The notes under the pieces: generated by a model
What the model was told of the DNA's origin: nothing
Database searches by the model: none
The model's input: only the letters and a program-made list of their open reading frames with translations
Position numbers and translations under genes: made by a program
Shown: positions 1-19,500 of the stretch, piece by piece
Numbering within the stretch: position 1 is the first letter of the stretch
Layout of the letters: the number at the start of each line of letters is the position of its first letter
Assembly: GCA_958299035.1 (NCBI GenBank)
Contig: CATQJL010000316.1
Coordinates: forward strand, 48,853,585 to 48,917,584
DNA: 64,000 bases
Direction of reading: 5' to 3'
DNA from: Cylicocyclus nassatus
Taxonomy: Eukaryota; Nematoda; Chromadorea; Rhabditida; Strongylidae

Positions 1-82
1 TCCAAATTACATCCTCTTTTGAAAACCTCAAACCTCCACTTCGTCTTCCTTTCGAGGAACTTCAAGAGATCTCGAGAAGTAC

Positions 83-347
83 TTAGGGATCGTTCATACC
101 GCGCACAAAGACGGACGAAGCCGCACAAAGGCGGACGAAGGCGCGTCTTGTCCCGTCTCGTTTCTCTCGACACACACACACTCACACACGCCTCGTCTCG
201 TTTCTCTCGACACACACACACTCACACATGCCTTCGTGAGCCTTCGTGCGGCTTCGTCCGCTTTCGTCCGCCTTTTTGCAGCTTCGTGCCTTCGTCCGTC
301 TTTGTGCGGCTTCGTCCGCCTTTGTGCGCGGTATGAACGATCCCTTA
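83..347. repeat. Short TIR element with internal 40-bp duplication
   Basis: The two ends are inverted copies of each other. AGGGATCGTTCATACCGCGC is followed by repeated GGACGAAG/GCACAAAG units on the left, and the reverse complement closes the element on the right. The middle (152-231) holds two 40-bp direct copies of a CTCGTTTCTCTCGACACACA-type unit rich in CA. Long open frames here are translations of these repeats, not genes. It looks like a non-autonomous DNA element; the superfamily is not assigned. Confidence 0.7.
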
Positions 348-1155
348 ACTAGAGTTTCAAACAGAAATTCCTCAGAAATTTGGAAGCAGGACAGCGAATA
401 AGCTGAGAAGGAAGCGGGAGGAGCGCTAAAACAAGGACCACGCCGCTTTGCGCGGCATGTCCCTGCACGCTGCAGTCGACGGTAGCGCTCGCGCGCAAGT
501 GCGGGACTGGGGTGTGGTGCGGAAGGCGACAATCCCCAATTTTGTGCCTATCAAAAACTCTCCGGTGTTAAGGTTACCCGGGGGACTACGGAGGTGGGGG
601 TGGGGGCAGATACATTACTCAATGCCACAAGTAAAAATCCGTGAAAGTCATTGAGACGAATGATACACAGCCTCCATTTTTCGCCGATTGTCGCCTTCCG
701 CGTGCCCCCCGCGGGACTGCACTACACTGTGCTGGCCCCGTCAAACGCACTGTACAGTCTGCTCCAATCGGTATCAGGCCAAACCGTCGGCATAAATTTG
801 CGCGCTCGCAGCGCTGGAGGTTTGCGCTGCGTATGCGCGCTGTCGGAGAGAGCAAAGGGACTGCAGAGAGAGCAGAGAAGCAGGCTGTGGGCGTGACCGC
901 GAAACCCTAAACGCGGACTCCCGTCATGCCAATTTTGGCCTGGTTAGGACTGGGGCAGACTGTATGCATACGCAACGCAATGTTCTGCGTGCGGACCGCA
1001 CGCCATACGCGCGAACGTAGCGCGAAGCTCTGGCAAGGCGATTGCGCTCGCGGAAATGGGAGCACGTGATTGATCTGTAGCTGACAATTTAGTCATAAAC
1101 AGAGCATTGGGTGAGCATGACCGCATATTCCTTAAGAAAATCAGCTAATCAGCAT
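348..1155. other. Intergenic, no gene recognised
   Basis: This stretch is locally GC-rich and has only short, mutually overlapping open frames on both strands with no family resemblance. A GTGGGGG-TGGGGGCAGATACATTA patch near 590-620 resembles a patch at about 19,920. It is probably a decayed repeat edge. Confidence 0.5.
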
Positions 1156-1380
1156 TTACCTCAACATATGTCTGACCTTATCCTTGACCTGCCTCATTTT
1201 CTCGAAAATTGCATCGCAGGCAGACTTAGCTACCGACAAAATGGCTCAGCTCAGGGTTAGCCGGTTTGGAAACATCAATGCTTTCTGATCAATACTCGAC
1301 ACATCTGTAGTTAAAACACCCTTTTGAATATTAATGTCATCAAGATCTTCAACAACTGATAAGAGATGGGAAATTTGCGT
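1156..1380 (-). pseudogene. Protein-like frame interrupted by one TGA
   Basis: After a possible acceptor (rc TCTTATCAG), the minus strand reads about 36 codons of charged, helical-looking sequence containing VEDLDDINIQKG and SIDQKALMFPNRL. It meets TGA at 1246-1248, continues in the same frame for 29 codons (AKSACDAIFEKMRQVKDK) and stops at TAA 1156-1158. I do not recognise the family. It lies about 0.3 kb downstream of arp-1 on the same strand, so it could be the tail of a downstream operon gene, a decayed exon, or chance. A selenocysteine reading is possible in principle but unlikely, since C. elegans makes only one selenoprotein. Confidence 0.3.
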
Positions 1381-1689
1381 GTTCATAAAACACATCAGCA
1401 AAGGAGGAAGTGCACAGTAGACGCACATGAATGAGCGAATATGCGTGGGTAATTGATGGCTATAAGAAATATGGTATAGCAAAGAATAAAGCACAGCGCA
1501 TAACTTAAACTGTAGTGCACAACAAGGATAACACCGTAACATAACTTAGCACAACGGAAAAACCATATAGCCATCATGAATCCTTCAAGCAAATGGCTAA
1601 CACACTATAGTTTGGATTAATTTACAGGATGACTGAAAGGATAAACAAATGGGCCCAGAAATATTGATGGACCCGTAGAACAAAGAAGA

Positions 1690-9998
<8,309 letters not shown>

Positions 9999-10697
9999 GA
10001 CGGCTTTCGATGGATGCCTAAGATTTCCAAGAGCTCACTACGCTGAACAGAAAAAAAACCACGAACGAGCAAGATCATGCAACATCGACTGTGGCATATA
10101 ACATTGGATTTCATACTTCATCCATACTTTCATAGTGTACCGCTAAGACCCGGCGACCCGGCGTGCCGATGAATTATAATACTTCTTTGGATGTCAGTAA
10201 TACCGATGGGTGATACTAACAACATGCGCAAATGTATCAGATTTGTAAAAACATAGTGAAAGATTACTGGCCCAATATTTGGTCTGATAGACCAGATCAA
10301 TACTGAATGAAGAAACTAAAAATCACACAAATGACATGAGGAGCACACATAGTGAGCAGGCTAGAACAGAGGTACATACGGCCTACACTCTCAAAATCAT
10401 CAGAGCCTTTTCATGATAAAGAAAGAGAAAACTTGTTCAAATTCCGCTTCTAGAATTATGAAATGATTTCATCGTAATTCATCGCGTGTTCTGTGTGCTC
10501 CCGCTGATACATCTGAATTGACGGAACTACGCACTTAATGAGCTCTCCTCGCTGCTTTTTTGCACTTTACTGCTCACAGGCGGTCTTGATGTGGGCAGTT
10601 TGTTGTGGTTTCCTCTCCCTGCTGACGCAGACATCCATTCTTTCTGTTGCCATGGTTCTGTAAATGATAACTGTTGTTTTTACAGCTTTAGCACCTG
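9999..10697. promoter_or_regulatory. Divergent promoter region between arp-1 and set-4
   Basis: The 0.7 kb between the two start codons must hold both 5' regions, since the genes point away from each other. A TTTTTACAG acceptor 12 nt before the set-4 ATG (cut after 10685) is a good candidate for trans-splicing or for an upstream non-coding exon. No TATA box or defined operator can be assigned by eye. Confidence 0.5.
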
Positions 10698-13600
10698 ATG
10701 AAACCCTCATCTGCCCACCGAAAAGCTGAGGATGAAGCCAATTTCCCGTCGACAGCCCTGCTGTCCTTCCGCGATTTGCCTAGTGGTGATCATACTTTGA
10801 CGCCGCAAGAGTTGTGCTACTTCGACGACATGGCCACGACGCTGATCATTGACTCTGTGCTGAATTTTCAAACGCACAAAATGCATCCCAGGTGAGCGAG
10901 CTTTGGAGCTTGGCATTTGAAGTGCCCATGTTACTTATTCCAGAAAGAGGTACATAAAACAAGACGAACGGATGATGACCGTAAACATCATGCGAGAATT
11001 TCGCGAAGCGAATGATTTTTCGCTTGCGTTGATGGAGTTCTTCTCGTTACGATCGGTGAAGGATTTTCTGTCTCGTCTCACCCTTCAGAAGCAGCTTGAA
11101 TTTAGAGATCATGTCAGTGCACTTTCCATTTCTATTTAACATGTTTTGAAAACCATAAACAGATCGATTGCGAACAGGTTTGCGCTTGCAGTCGACATTA
11201 CTGACTGTACGCACTTCTGCCGCCGCAGTGAAAATGCATGATGTTTAGTTCAGTCACGCTCCGTTAGTCTTTGCTCAAGGTATATACCAGGTTGTGCCAG
11301 AACGTCTCATTGCACCGAAGTTTTAGCGCTGGAGCGGTGCTAAATTCCATTCACAAGCAGCGTTCAGGCAAATCTGGGCACATGGGATCGCACACAGAAA
11401 GTGATTTTGGAGCATGTTTGAGACGCAGCCTAAGCACACTCGCGGCTCAGAAATTCATCCCCAAACCAGAGCCCAGGTACCGTCCATACCAATCGCTTCA
11501 GCATGCATATCTGCATGGGATGCACAAGAGGGTGGTGGATCCCTGTGTGAAAGCATGCATGCTGAGTTGTCCCTCTACGGTATGAGGGTCGTTTGGTGAA
11601 TATCCAGTCGGGAGTGCACCATTTGCGCCGCTTCTCGGTTCAAATCCCATCGCAGAAATGCTGGAAGCCCGCTGGACTTCGTTTTTGGAGGGAGGCAAAA
11701 AGCAAAGGGTTATCGTAAAACATGCTATGCTAGCATATTACCGACCATTCAGACGAACACATGCTTTAGGGATCGGCCATACTATTCCAGGAGGTTTCTG
11801 CGAATCCTGTAATTCCTGCACTTCCTGCGTTTCCTCGACTTCCGATGTGCCGCACTACGGGGCTGGTTTTTCCGCAACGTACATTGTTACGGGACCCGCA
11901 GGAATCAGGAATTTTAAGGCTGTCCACTAGGGGTACGAGTTATACGACTGAATGGCGACCGATCACCGTGATCTTCACAAAGCGCACGCAATCCAAATGC
12001 AAGGCTGAAGTAAACAAATGGCTTGTTCACGAGATAAGCATCTGGTACTTTTGTACTACAATAGAAATTTACGGAAGTATCATGTAAAAGGGTTAAAAAA
12101 CTTATATTACGTAAGACCTTCTCTCAAGTTAGTTCTTATTGTTAGAAAACCCATTCCTAACGTCTTCCTCTACTTTCCCTTCGTCTGTTCATAGAACCAC
12201 TCTTTCATTCGCCAATGTGGTTCGTTTTGAGCTCAAGTCTATTTCTAGATTCATTTCCCTCCTTAGGCCCCGGACAGACTTCACGCGATTTGGTCGTCGC
12301 GACTCAATCGCCGACATTTCTATTCATTTTCAAATCACATTAAAAAATTTCGGGCTGGAAAAGTATCACAACCGAAATGCAAGTTGATCGGCATTGGAAT
12401 GATGGTAACAGTTGTCTCGTCGCGATTCAGTCGCGACGATCAAATCGCGTGAAGTCTGTCCGGGGCCTTACGGTACATGTAAAAACGCCAAATTCGATAA
12501 GTTTTAGAACAAGGTCAAAAGGGACTTCATAAGCTTTTAGCGAAATTGAAGATGACTTCGTCTAGAAAAACTTTAAAAACCTACTAGTGCCGGGCCCCTG
12601 CTTGAGCAGTGTTTCAGCCAAGCCTTTAGAAACAGTTTCGCGAAAGCGTTACATACCGGGTTTGCGGGTAGAGGAGCGAACACCTCAGTTAGGCACCGCC
12701 TTCACGAACCACTTGGTCCTAACACGATGCACAAGAGTACGACGAAAGAAAGCAGCTCGCGGAGGCGGTGCCTAAGGCACCGCCATACTTGATCCTCTTG
12801 ATCCGCTTAATCCACTTGATCCGCTTGATCCGCGTAGGTAAAAAGCAATCTCGTATAGTTAAGCAAATTCGCTGTACGTGACGCCAAATGACAGACTGCC
12901 GAGTGCGCGCGTTTTACACGAAGCGGATCAGGCGGATCAAGTGGATTGAGCGGATCAAGAGGATCAAGTATGGCGGGTGCCTGATTGAGATGTTCGTTCC
13001 TCTACCCCGGGTGTGCCTGTAAATAAGTTGTCCAAGTCTCGCTGCAAAAGATGGATACCAGTTAAGTGGGCCGTAGTGTACCTAATTGTCAATTGTCCTT
13101 TCATTATGATCATCAAATTTGTGACCTTTCTACCTACTCCGAAGCCCAGTTCCGGACTTGTATGTGCAGACCACCCACGTTGATGGGCGAAACCAAAGTG
13201 GCCGCTTCTATCTTCTGTAGCGGTTTTCTTGCTTTAGAATTTATCTTTTGCAGCGGCATGGGCGATTTTAGTTAGGTGCCCCGCTAGCATGAAGCAGTAA
13301 AGACCTGAAGAAACCAAGTTTCAGGTTTTCTATTTCGCATCATTGCATCACACACTACTTTCAGATGATTCGCTTCTTGAACGTGTTCTCTATGAAAGCC
13401 GGATTTACCATTGACACATGTAACCGTTACGCTGCCGAGCAGAACATGGGTGCTAAACTGGTTGCCACTCGTCATTGGTCAGTAGAGTCATTGCATAGTT
13501 CGTCTCGTACTAATCTCAGAGTTGAGGTTCAAATTTCAAATCTAGGCAACGAGGAGAAAAGATCGAACGGCTTTGCGGGGTGATTAGTGAATTAGATGAT

Positions 13601-15475
13601 CAGGAAGAGCAACAGATATTGCGTCCTGGATTGAACGATTTTTCCGTGATGTACAGTATGAGGTATCAATCGGAGTTTGGCGTTTATATCTTTCACGTCA
13701 AACATTGAAGGAAAAAGTGTGCTCAGTTATGGCTAGGTCCGGGAGCGTATATCAATCATGACTGCAGACCGAGTTGCCGATTCGTGCCTAATGGGCACAC
13801 GGCGTCCATCCAGGTAAAACAGATATCTGCCCTTTATGATGTTTCGGTCGATGATATAGTGTGATCACAGGTTTCACGTGATTTGAAGCCTGGCGATGAA
13901 ATAACCTGCTTTTATGGCGAAGACTTTTTTGGAGAAAATAATGAAAAGTGCGAATGCATGACATGTGAACGGTGAGTTGTAAACTGTGAGGGTAAGGTTC
14001 TAACAAGAAGAAATTCTCATTGAACATTAGTAAGTTCTACCAGTGTGGTCAGCTTCCAATGCTGTCAAACACCGTCTCGCTCGTGCTGAAGAATTTTGCA
14101 GCGGACGCAACCATGGCCAGTTAAAGGCTGTGTCCGGACAATAAGTCAATTTGAGATATTGCGCTTACCCGAGCCTATTCGCCATGCTGTATTCAAAAAT
14201 TCCCGAAAGGGCGAAAACGGCGAAAAAGGGCTGAAATCACCAGATGGGCGAGGTCTTCTCCCCGCTATTAGTTCACTATCCCAGCTCCCAGAGCGATCTT
14301 CTCGTTCCGATTTCAAGTCACGCGTTTGAGCTTGGCCGCTGGCGATGCCAGAGCGGCTAGCGGAATCGAGAAGATCGCTCCGGAAGCTGGGAGTGTGAAT
14401 TTACGGCTGCACGTCAGAAGGTACCCCGCGCGCGGCGGCCGCTCTTCCGCACACGTCGCGTTCAAATCTTGGAGCCTCCGAAACTCTTCGCCATTAGAGA
14501 TTCCCGGCGACAAAAACAGGGGTGAGGGGAGGGGCAAATACATGACTTAATGCTATAAGTAAGATTGCGCGAGGAGCGCTGCAGTTGAAGGGGCTGAAGT
14601 GCGATGCGGCGTCGCTTCGCGAAAAATTCGCGCCGATCGTACCTCCTGGCCGTCCCCCTGAATTCACAGTGGGGAAGACCCACCTGCTGATTTCCCTCCT
14701 GCGTTAGAGCCCTTTTCGCCGTTTTCGCGCTCCCTAGCGTGATTTTCGAATTCAGCATAGTGAGTAGGCTCGGATAAGCACAATTTCCGATTTAGTGGGA
14801 GCCAGTGAAGCATATGCTCGTGATTCTTCTCCTCTGCCGCTTTTTTTGCGAAAGTTGTTTCCGCTACCAGTTGTCAACGGCATGGCCGTTGGAAAGTGCG
14901 TCAGAAATTTTTGAACGCAGAGGCATGGCGTTAGCCACACTCTTCGAAAATTTTTCGGGCTTCCCAATGCGCTTGTAACATCTACAGAAGTTTTCTTCGG
15001 TATCATTTGAAAAGACCCTAGAACGATATTTTTCAGCGAAAATCCGTCTCATAGCGTTCATTTTGCTGTAGTTATACATTATGATGCGATGTCATTTTTG
15101 CAGTGAGCACTTAATTGACCATTTAAGTTTATCTGAGTGTGCGTTTTAAAATCTTCCGAAATCGTTTCTATTCCTGGTAATTCGACGATCACGTACTGGA
15201 TGTAAGTTTGAAAATGCAATAAAGCGCGAATAGAAATAACAGGATCCGCAAATATGGCCTGTTCGTGAATGTGTTAGCAAAAATCGACATCGGTTCGCCT
15301 TGATTTTTACATGATACTTTTCAGCAGAGGAAAAGGAGTTTTTGCTAGTCGAGAGGAAAATAGCGACAATGCGTCAGGAAGCAGCGTTGACATGGATGAC
15401 ACTCACACGACGCAGCTGAAGTATGGATTGCGTGAGACTGATTCGCGCCTCTGTCGATCCAGTATCACTAGGTAG
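10698..15475 (+). CDS. set-4: SUV4-20-type histone H4 lysine-20 methyltransferase (SET-4/KMT5B-C)
   Basis: The family adds di- and tri-methyl marks to H4K20 in chromatin; in C. elegans SET-4 acts in dosage compensation. Seven exons: 10698-10891, 10944-11112, 13365-13477, 13546-13662, 13711-13813, 13871-13971, 15325-15475, giving 315 residues with all phases closing. The N-terminal helical domain contains [24 protein letters not shown]. The SET core has [37 protein letters not shown], the cofactor motif INHDCRPSC (212-220) and the catalytic-end [12 protein letters not shown] post-SET zinc cluster CECMTC (259-264) follows, then the family tail [13 protein letters not shown]. The ATG follows a TTTTTACAG acceptor, and an upstream exon cannot be excluded. 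Introns 2 and 6 are long and filled with repeats. Confidence 0.94.
12266..12467. mobile_element. PIF/Harbinger-like MITE, copy A
   Basis: This 202-bp element opens with GGCCCCGGACAGACTTCACG and closes with the inverted copy. It is flanked on both sides by TTA, a 3-bp target duplication typical of PIF/Harbinger. The interior has a short CGTCGCGACT palindrome and a conserved AAAGTTGATCGGCAT-type core. It lies in set-4 intron 2. A second copy is at 43,406-43,608 in ced-3. Confidence 0.85.
12650..13022. repeat. GATCCGCTT-iteron palindrome nested in a second inverted repeat
   Basis: The inner palindrome (12,773-12,985) has a left arm of repeated TTGATCCGC words and a right arm of GCGGATCAAG words, ending CGCCATACTTGATCC / GGATCAAGTATGGCG. 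Just outside it, GGGTAGAGGAGCGAACACCTCA (12,659) faces an inverted copy at about 13,010. One element has therefore probably inserted near the end of another. It lies in set-4 intron 2. Confidence 0.7.
14160..14784. repeat. Inverted-repeat element in set-4 intron 6
   Basis: The left arm (GCGCTTACCCGAGCCTATTC...GCGAAAACGGCGAAAAAGGGC) matches the inverted right arm (GCCCTTTTCGCCGTTTTCGC...GAGTAGGCTCGGATAAGC). A second inner pair, CCCAGCTCCCAGAGCGATCT at 14,280, faces AGATCGCTCCGGAAGCTGGG near 14,370. It is non-coding and fills most of the last set-4 intron. Confidence 0.7.
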
Positions 15476-16119
15476 AAATGCTCACTACTGCACAGCTCTT
15501 ATAGAAAGCACCTAGACCAAAATACCATCATATCTCTGCTTCACTACCCGTGATAGTGCTGACGTATATGTCCAGTACGGGAATCATTTGTGTATGTTCC
15601 TAATGCAATAATTTTTTTAAAGATGCAAATTTCTGCAGTCTCCTGCCGTTTTCATGAGCTTCTTCTCATAATCAATTGTAAAGGATCTTTGAAGCCGTTA
15701 GAAGACCTTTAACGCCGCAGTCCGTCGCTCTATCAGAATTTAAGTAGTTAAGATAGTTATGGAAATTGCTGGCCGTGTATGAACACGGCTCAGAGCTTTT
15801 TTTCTTTATCGGGACGAGTTGATCTTTCATGTTGTAGGTTTGTTTTGGTTGGAATGATATCGGAAGCAAATTTGAACACTGTTTTGCCATGACAAAGATA
15901 TACGACACTCGATGGAAGTCCATTTTCTTGCTTTGGTCTCCTAAGCCACTTTTAGAATATCTTATCCATTGCAGTGGATTCTGCGGAGCTAACAGCTCAA
16001 TGCAAAATTGGTTTTGCGCATATATATATTTAGATTATCTTGCTCTGTGTAAAGCTTGAGTGGCTTACCGGAGCAGTATGCATGTTGTGTATCAACAAAG
16101 ATGAAATCGTCATGCATAC

Positions 16120-16232
16120 GCACCCGGTATACTTGGTCCGTTTCCATTAGTCAATTCAGTGAACTGACAAATAGCGAAGCGGTTGTCCACTCGAAATGGA
16201 TCAAGATGATCAAGTATGGCGCGTGCCATAGC
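16120..16232. repeat. GATCCGCTT-iteron palindrome, degenerate copy
   Basis: The core TCAATTCAGTGAACTGACAA and the right end GGATCAAGATGATCAAGTAT then GGCGCGTGCC match the better-preserved element at 23,474. The left arm is largely eroded to CGGTATACTTGGTCCG. Confidence 0.6.
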
Positions 16233-17051
16233 TTTGCGTATCAGAGGAGCCCACATGCAATACCGTTCACAGAATGTGCAAAATTTCCGGTAATGCCGCG
16301 ACATTCCGAGGCATGGTGTCGCACGATATTCCGGCGATCGCGCGACTTCTTAGGATTCCGATTCTAGCAACGAAGCTGCTTCAATATCAATAGGTTGCTG
16401 AAGCCCACTCTATCTAACTATCGTATCCCATACAGTAGTATCCCTTGAGCAAAGTCTACATTAGATTTGCAGTGAGCATGATATACAACCACTCACGACT
16501 TATTCTGACGAAGTATGCGATCTTCGCATAGGCAATAACGTAACTTCGTAAGCACTTTCATGGATTGGCTACAGCTTCCTCACCATAATTCTGCTAAAGG
16601 AATTGTACTCCACAAAGACCACGATTTTCGTGAACAGCGCGTCCGAGACCCTCTAAAAGCGAGTCTTTTTTAATTCAAGATCATCAACATAGCCAAGATC
16701 ATCGGCTCATAGAGGTTATCTGACTGCTGTATACGAAAATCACATCTGCTTAGTAAGAGAGCCTCGTATTTTAGGACTTTGGGGAGTGAAATTTATAAGG
16801 ACATGATTTTTAAAATTCACCAGCTCTTTTATATCTTTGAAAATAATTACTCCGCATATCTCTTACAAGGGAAGGATGGAGGGTCGAAGTGGTCTTTCAG
16901 AATGAAGTAGGTATCATCTTGTAGGGCTTCGAATGCTGATTTCAAATCTGCCTTCCTTATCTGCGGCGCGTTTTTGGGCGACGAGTTATGAGGGTTTTTA
17001 GGGGGCGGAAGTCGATACAAGCATAATCAAGGACAGCACACCGCTGTGTGC

Positions 17052-17121
17052 TGTCTGGTGTAGTGGTTAGTGTGGTGGTCTCGCAGGCAGAGGCTCCCAG
17101 GTTCGAATCTCCTGTTATGGT
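17052..17121 (+). repeat. tRNA-derived pol III box segment (left arm)
   Basis: A box TGGTGTAGTGG (17,057-17,067) and B box GGTTCGAATCT (17,100-17,110) are spaced as in a tRNA gene. I did not find a full cloverleaf with paired acceptor ends, so I call it tRNA-derived rather than a tRNA gene. Confidence 0.6.
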
Positions 17122-17639
17122 TTTCGTTTTGCTGGTCATACAAAAATTTGTATGAGCAGGGCAGCGTCCATATACCACACCCTGTTTTTATCAGAATCTC
17201 GAGGCAACAACTGCTCTCTCTGAAGTTCTTTGCAAGTGATTTGAAGTGGAGGTAGAAATGTCAAAAGAATCAATTTGTTACGTAATACCCGGGTGAACGT
17301 AAGAGGTTATGTTATCAACATATTCGACAATGTTCAGCTCTACCTTGATGCACATCCGGGAGATTTTGAAACGCCTGGACGGTACTGCTTCCATTCCAGT
17401 TTGATAGGAGACTGTGACCATTCGGATTGTTCAGAAGTAGCCTTCATTCGTTGCTCTCATTGTGAAAAATGCCTATGTTTTGCACATTTTGTCCTCTCCT
17501 TTTATCAGTGCACATGGACATTTGAAAACATAGAGTATTGAAGCCTTTTTGAAGAGATTTGCAGTTAAAAGAAGGAAGAGGTGATGTGCAGACGATGCGC
17601 ATGTTCGTACAAATTTTTTGAAGACCAGCAAAAGAAAAA

Positions 17640-17712
17640 CCACAACAGGACATTCGAACCTGGGAGCCTCTGCCTGCAAGACCATCATACTGACCACTAC
17701 ACCAGACAGCAC
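17640..17712 (-). repeat. tRNA-derived pol III box segment (right arm)
   Basis: This is the inverted counterpart of 17,052-17,121. The minus strand reads TGGTGTAGTGG then GGTTCGAATGT. One change in the B box suggests decay relative to the left arm. Confidence 0.55.
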
Positions 17713-18654
17713 ACAGAGATGTCATGTCCTTGATTATACCTGAATCGACTTCCGCCCCCTACAAACCCTCATAACTCCTCGCCCAAAAACGCGCCGCAGA
17801 TAAGGAAGGCAGATTTGAAATCAGCGTTCGAAGCCCTACAAGATGATACCCACTTCATTCTAAAAGGCCACTTCGACCCTCCTTCCTTCCCTTGTTAGCA
17901 GTCGATATTTTACGGAAACAGCCCTATGAAAGTCTTTTTGGAATTTTTTATGTGCGATGTGCTGATTACACTTCGAAACGTCCGCAAAAAATCTAAGAAA
18001 ATTGAAAATGGATTATTAAGGCAATGCGGCTTATAATCAGTGCCTACTGAGCTTAGCACAATACTTCGGATCGGATATTCATTTCGAAGGCAGTCTCGGC
18101 GCTAATTTGCGTGATTTCGTGGAATACACGTAATGTCGTCCGGTCACCGCAGCCGCGGAATGTTGCGACATCATCGGAAATTCTGCATTTTTATGAGCAG
18201 TATTCTGTGGATAGCCTGCAAACTAGCAAATCCTTGTACGCTGTACTAGTCTCGGAGTAAAGCTTTCTCTTGAATAAAATTTGGTGGGGATGGAGTGTTA
18301 ATGCGCGATCTTGATATGAGCACAGAGCCTTCTTATTATTATCAATAGTCGTTAATGATCCCGAAGGATACGGAAAAAAAAGCTCCTCGTATAGACACGA
18401 CACCAAATTTGGCCTCTGTAATAGAACTTGTGTGCTTGGAAACTGAAGGCAATGTTCTTGAGGCATCTGTCGCTTTATTTCGTGTACTACCTACATTCAG
18501 TTGACCTTTCTTGCCCTGATGCTTGCGTTAATCTCTTTTTGGTCATAGGGCTGTACCTTTTACTCGTTCCTACTTTTTATTGATGAGGTTGCTAGACAAG
18601 GGTTGGTGTGGTGTTTTTGTTCTGCTGTAGCTTTGTCCAACACTGCATGTTAAG

Positions 18655-18996
18655 GGAACAGCCATAGGTTGCCGGCAACGGTTGTCGGTGTTGTTGGGGT
18701 TGCCGGCGTTGTCGAGGTTGCCGAACTCTCAAGTGCGCCCGCAACTATCTTGATCTCCATATAAAACATTCAAAAAGACATGCATTAAGTGCTGAAAGAG
18801 GAGCATCATGTTAATGGAGGTGGGGATGGCAAAAAGGATGAGATTAATGGCGACTATGCAATGAAATTTAATAAAATATTTTCTTATGAAATTAGGGTCT
18901 CAGCAAACGCGTCCAAGCGAGCGGCACTTGAGAGTCCGGCAACACGGACAACACCGTCAACACCGACAACCGTTCCCGACAACCTATGACCGTTCT
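18655..18996. repeat. TIR element with TTGCCGG/TTGTCGG words
   Basis: The left arm (CATAGGTTGCCGGCAACGGT then TGTCGGTGTTG) and the right arm (CACCGACAACCGTTCCCGAC then AACCTATG) are inverted. An inner pair CTCAAGTGCGCC / GGCACTTGAG is also visible. No coding frame of interest lies between. Confidence 0.65.
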
Positions 18997-19200
18997 AAGT
19001 AAGAATTTGTTAATAACGATGTATGAGTAGTCAAATCTAATTATTAGTTTAGTAAATCTACGGTTTGGATGTCATTGTTTCCTCTGATCTCTTAGCCACA
19101 CATGTTTAAGTTATGCGGTACTCATCATGTTCCCATCTACTTTCTAATTATCTTTCTATCTTTTCTTGCTCATCAGTCAGGACCGTTGCAATAAATCTAT

Positions 19201-19500
19201 ATGAAAATTTGTTGTTCGGTAAGCCCATCCGCCTCGAGGCACTATCCCAACTTCCAGAAAAATGGAAATATTCCAAGACGTTTCTATGGAGGGGAGAGTG
19301 TCAAGTCTTACACGTACACGGATGCCTTCAAAGGAAGTGTCTGGGCAAGGTTGCGGGTCAAAATGTTTTACTGCTGAGTGGAAGCGGACGCCATTGCACG
19401 AGTGGAAGCCATAAATTTAGGCCAGAAGAAATCTGGAAGTTGTGAGATTTACTGTACCGCCACAGTTATATATAGGGTGACCTATAATTACAAATGGTAA
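19201..19500 (+). pseudogene. Protein-like frame with internal TGA, family unknown
   Basis: From ATG 19,201 a 58-codon frame runs to TGA 19,375-19,377 and contains HYPNFQKNGNIPRRF, YGGESVKSYTYTDAF and KGSVWARLRVKMFYC. The same frame then stays open for 40 codons (VEADAIARVEAINL, SGSCEIYCTATVIYRV) to TAA 19,498. A possible acceptor (CTTCCAG, 19,251-19,257) precedes the first half. The composition looks like a beta-rich secreted protein, but I do not recognise it. A stop-interrupted pseudogene or a short real C-terminal exon are both possible. Confidence 0.35.

Larger units (their letters stand above)
16858..17898. repeat. 1-kb palindrome with a tRNA-like segment in each arm
   Basis: The left arm (from CTTACAAGGGAAGGATGGAG) and the right arm (ending CCTTCCCTTGTTAG) are inverted copies of roughly 270 bp or more. 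Each includes GCCTTCCTTATCTGCGGCGC and GGGCGGAAGTCGA. Each arm ends toward the centre with a tRNA-like segment pointing inward. Related arms occur at 44,500-45,199 and 47,418-47,900. Confidence 0.78.

Noticed and set aside
11271..11930. Overlapping open frames in set-4 intron 2
   Set aside because: They overlap in several frames, lack motifs and fall between well-supported set-4 exons.
17052..17121. Functional tRNA gene
   Set aside because: The boxes are present, but I could not pair acceptor and anticodon stems, and the segment recurs as part of a mobile palindrome.
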